A DNA stretch of 7,040 bases, from contig NZ_ANIK01000046.1 of the NCBI RefSeq assembly GCF_000347175.1, positions 1-7,040 of the forward strand, written 5' to 3'. Of the stretch, positions 5,521 through 7,040 are shown piece by piece (the first letter of the stretch is position 1; the number at the start of each line of letters is the position of its first letter). The position numbers and the translations under genes were made by a program. Under the pieces are notes generated by a model. It had not been told where the DNA came from, made no database searches, and saw only the letters and a program-made list of their open reading frames with translations. This stretch comes from Leptospira alstonii serovar Sichuan str. 79601 (lineage in GTDB: Bacteria > Spirochaetota > Leptospiria > Leptospirales > Leptospiraceae).

Positions 5521-6429
5521 ATGAATATCGCGGTAGCTATTAGTTTACTCTGTTCCGTCTCGGTTTTATTTTTAGGAATTTATGTGATTCGATTAGGACA
5601 TCGGAAAAACCCAAAGATACCAAAGTATTTCTTTGGGCTCACTCTATCCATCAGCCTTTGGACGTTTCTTTCAGGAATCCGTTATATAATGCCTCCGAAA
5701 ATTTATGCGATTGCGCCCAGTCTGACTTTGCTTCCCGTAATTTTCGTACCGTTTCTTCTAAATCAGTTCATCATGAATCTAATTCAAGCCGACTTTAAAC
5801 AGAAAAAAATTATAGTTTTATTTCATGCGGCGATCCTCGTTTATCTCTTTCTTTCCTGTGTTTCTTTCAATATGATCGAGATGATAGACTATCAAACGTC
5901 CTCCTATAAACCCCTATTAGCATATCATACTTTAATAACCTATTCGTTTGGATCCGTTGGATTTTCTATTTTTTTAATTTTAAAAAAAACGATTACTTCC
6001 TCCGGTTCCGAACGAGTACAATTTACCTTACTTGGACTTGGAGTTTTAATCAGTTTATCCACTACGATTCTACTCGTATATATTTTACCCACATTTGGAA
6101 TTTTCAAAGGGTATTTTATTCCTATGGGATTTATTCCTTCTTCGTTTTTATGGGCCGTAGCCATTCTTCAATACGATGTGTTTGAAACAAAGGCCGCGAT
6201 GCTTTCAGGCGGTAAGGTGCCTTATCTAAATCGTATTACACTTAGTTTTTATTTAACTCTCTTTCGACATTTGGATCCAAATGAATTTAGAGATAAGTCC
6301 GTAGCCCTCAAGACCGCTCTTACAACCGATATGCTTTATACCGAGATGAATCTAGTGTTTAATACGGATTTTGAATTAGACAGACGGGCCGAAGTGCTAG
6401 CTAGAAAATATTATCGATATATTAAGTAG
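5521..6429 (+). CDS. Seven-helix membrane sensor-like protein without kinase domain
   Basis: 302 aa. The ribosome site CGAGGA (5508-5513) lies 7 nt before the ATG, and the gene is 17 nt after the acyltransferase-like gene. Seven hydrophobic segments are visible at about residues 4-24, 35-53, 67-88, 97-115, 133-155, 167-190 and 198-216. The layout and the ending FLWAVAILQYDVFE resemble the 7TM region found at the N-terminus of many Leptospira histidine kinases and cyclases. In those, a linker and a PAS, HisKA or cyclase domain follow. Here only about 80 residues follow (KVPYLNRITLSFYLTLFRHL, LTTDMLYTEMNLVFNTDF, RAEVLARKYYRYIK), with no H-box or ATPase motif. It may sense or transport a product of its neighbour, or anchor it; that is inference. 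Confidence 0.75.
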   Translation: MNIAVAISLLCSVSVLFLGIYVIRLGHRKNPKIPKYFFGLTLSISLWTFLSGIRYIMPPKIYAIAPSLTLLPVIFVPFLLNQFIMNLIQADFKQKKIIVLFHAAILVYLFLSCVSFNMIEMIDYQTSSYKPLLAYHTLITYSFGSVGFSIFLILKKTITSSGSERVQFTLLGLGVLISLSTTILLVYILPTFGIFKGYFIPMGFIPSSFLWAVAILQYDVFETKAAMLSGGKVPYLNRITLSFYLTLFRHLDPNEFRDKSVALKTALTTDMLYTEMNLVFNTDFELDRRAEVLARKYYRYIK

Positions 6430-6452
6430 TTTTTCGCCACCACCTCAAAACT

Positions 6453-6839
6453 TTACTTCTCAGAAAGCCGCGTTACAATTAGGTCGATCGGGGCTCGGTC
6501 TTTTTCCGTTAAATTTATATATTTTTCGATCATTGACTTTGCGTTTGGAATTTTTTCAACTCTACGGATTAAACGATTCCATTCTTCGATTTTTGTTGAA
6601 AGGCCCTCTCGGAATTTGATGACATTCGTCATCTTTGGTCCTATTCCTTTTAGAACCCAGTCCTTCTTATAGTTATAAACAACTTCGATAATAAAAGCCG
6701 TTTGTTCCGTAACTTCAATATCATCCGTTTCAATTCTGCTCAAAAGAGCCTGAGAAATAAAAATCTCAGAAGCGAATTGATTTTGTGTTATCTTTTCGCC
6801 CGTCCCTTCGGTTCGGATGAATTTGACTCTTTGTCCCCT
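6453..6839 (-). pseudogene. Xre/cI-type HTH regulator, 5' end lost at repeat B
   Basis: On the minus strand the frame reads, from the repeat junction, RGQRVKFIRTE, GEKITQNQFASEIFISQALLSR, IETDDIEVTEQTAFIIEVV, then YNYKKDWVLKGIGP: 128 codons to the TAA at 6453-6455. This is the classic helix-turn-helix repressor pattern (recognition helix around SQALLSRIE) with the 'W-L-x-G-x-GP' tail of cI-like proteins, followed by a charged C-terminal helix region (VIKFREGLSTKIEEWNRLI). No in-frame ATG, GTG or TTG exists between the HTH start and the upstream in-frame stop at 6990-6992. The first possible start, TTG at 6743, would remove most of the HTH. Family members usually begin a few residues before GQRVKFIR, exactly where repeat B now lies. 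I therefore call it a truncated gene. It converges with the membrane protein gene (23-nt gap). Confidence 0.75.
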
Positions 6840-6917
6840 GCAGAACCCACACCAAAGGTAGCAAGCTGGGTCCGGAAAACCGGAAAGCGGCTTGAAAAGG
6901 TGAAATGATAAGATGAC
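6839..6917 (+). repeat. Repeat B, right copy
   Basis: This is the partner of 4229-4313. In this copy the sequence can fold as a nested hairpin: CAAGC (6852-6856) with GCTTG (6880-6884), enclosing TCCGG, AAAA, CCGGA. The left copy keeps a weaker version. It starts at the point where the HTH gene loses its 5' end. Confidence 0.75.
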
Positions 6918-6936
6918 ACCTTCACGGATATCGAAT

Positions 6937-6972
6937 AAAAAAAAGAAGCGCCGACTAATTGAAATTAGCCGG
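6937..6972 (-). terminator. Rho-independent terminator, minus strand
   Basis: Read on the minus strand: CCGGCTAATT, a 2-nt loop, AATTAGTCGG (10-bp stem with one G-U pair), then CGCTTC and eight T. It lies 17 nt after the stop of the minus-strand gene entering from the right and fits as its terminator. It would also separate that gene from the broken HTH gene. Confidence 0.8.
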
Positions 6973-6989
6973 TGTTTGAATGTGAAAAA

Positions 6990-7040
6990 CTACTTTCTCT
7001 TTTTCGAAATAGTAGATTGATCAGAACAAGGATCACAGAG
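6990..7040 (-). CDS. 3' end of an unidentified minus-strand gene
   Basis: The last 16 codons read LCDPCSDQSTISKKRK followed by TAG at 6990-6992. The C-D-P-C pair and lysine/arginine-rich end look like a genuine C-terminus. The call rests mostly on the strong terminator just downstream in the right orientation. Too little is present to name a product. Confidence 0.5.
   Translation of the reverse strand, partial: LCDPCSDQSTISKKRK

Noticed and set aside
6702..6908. 68-aa plus-strand ORF ending AEPTPKVASWVRKTG and on to EKVK
   Set aside because: It runs antisense to the HTH gene and has no ribosome site. Its tail is repeat B, which is open in the same frame in the left copy, so an ancient coding tail is possible, but this ORF is not a gene.
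1..7040. CRISPR arrays, tRNA or rRNA genes, transposases
   Set aside because: No regularly spaced short repeats, no tRNA-like cloverleaf and no recognisable transposase, integrase or recombinase reading frame were seen on either strand.

Overview
The window looks like an accessory region of a Leptospira chromosome, most likely from the pathogenic group. The basis is recognition, not a search: a glycine-rich protein of the kind annotated as TIGR04388 in Leptospira, a spirochaete-style lipobox (LMNC), AT-rich genes with short Shine-Dalgarno sites, and a 7TM histidine-kinase-type sensor domain typical of the genus.

Region 1 (1-2747) is the 3' end of a large polymorphic-toxin-like gene. A glycine-rich, low-complexity conserved part runs to about 840. 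An unrelated, more AT-rich C-terminal domain of about 220 residues then follows without a break in frame. Fifteen bases later comes a secreted leucine-rich-repeat protein, which by position is the candidate immunity partner.

Region 2 (2748-4285) is a graveyard of a second such gene. A conserved linker (2921-3076) is cut at a 20-bp direct repeat. The same repeat recurs at 3871, and the linker resumes there in the same reading frame, running into a pretoxin Hint (intein-like) domain. The 816 bp between the repeat copies hold one lipoprotein gene, with a perfect 16-bp palindrome at the left edge and a 9-bp-stem hairpin at the right edge. Removing one repeat unit (816 bp = 272 codons) restores a continuous ORF.

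Region 3 (4229-6917) is bounded by a second, longer repeat (about 62 bp of ungapped similarity, 4229 and 6839). Each copy starts exactly where a gene is broken: the Hint domain on the left, and the 5' end of an Xre-type HTH regulator on the right, which has lost its start codon. Between them lie a 72-aa small protein, a structured gap, and a two-gene operon. The operon encodes a GNAT/LuxI/FeeM-like acyltransferase candidate and a seven-helix sensor-like membrane protein without a kinase.

Region 4 (6918-7040) holds a good rho-independent terminator on the minus strand and the last 16 codons of a minus-strand gene entering from the right.

Overall, the left half reads as a toxin/immunity diversification locus. 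It has traces of at least two recombination or insertion events marked by direct repeats, next to a possible small-molecule signalling pair.
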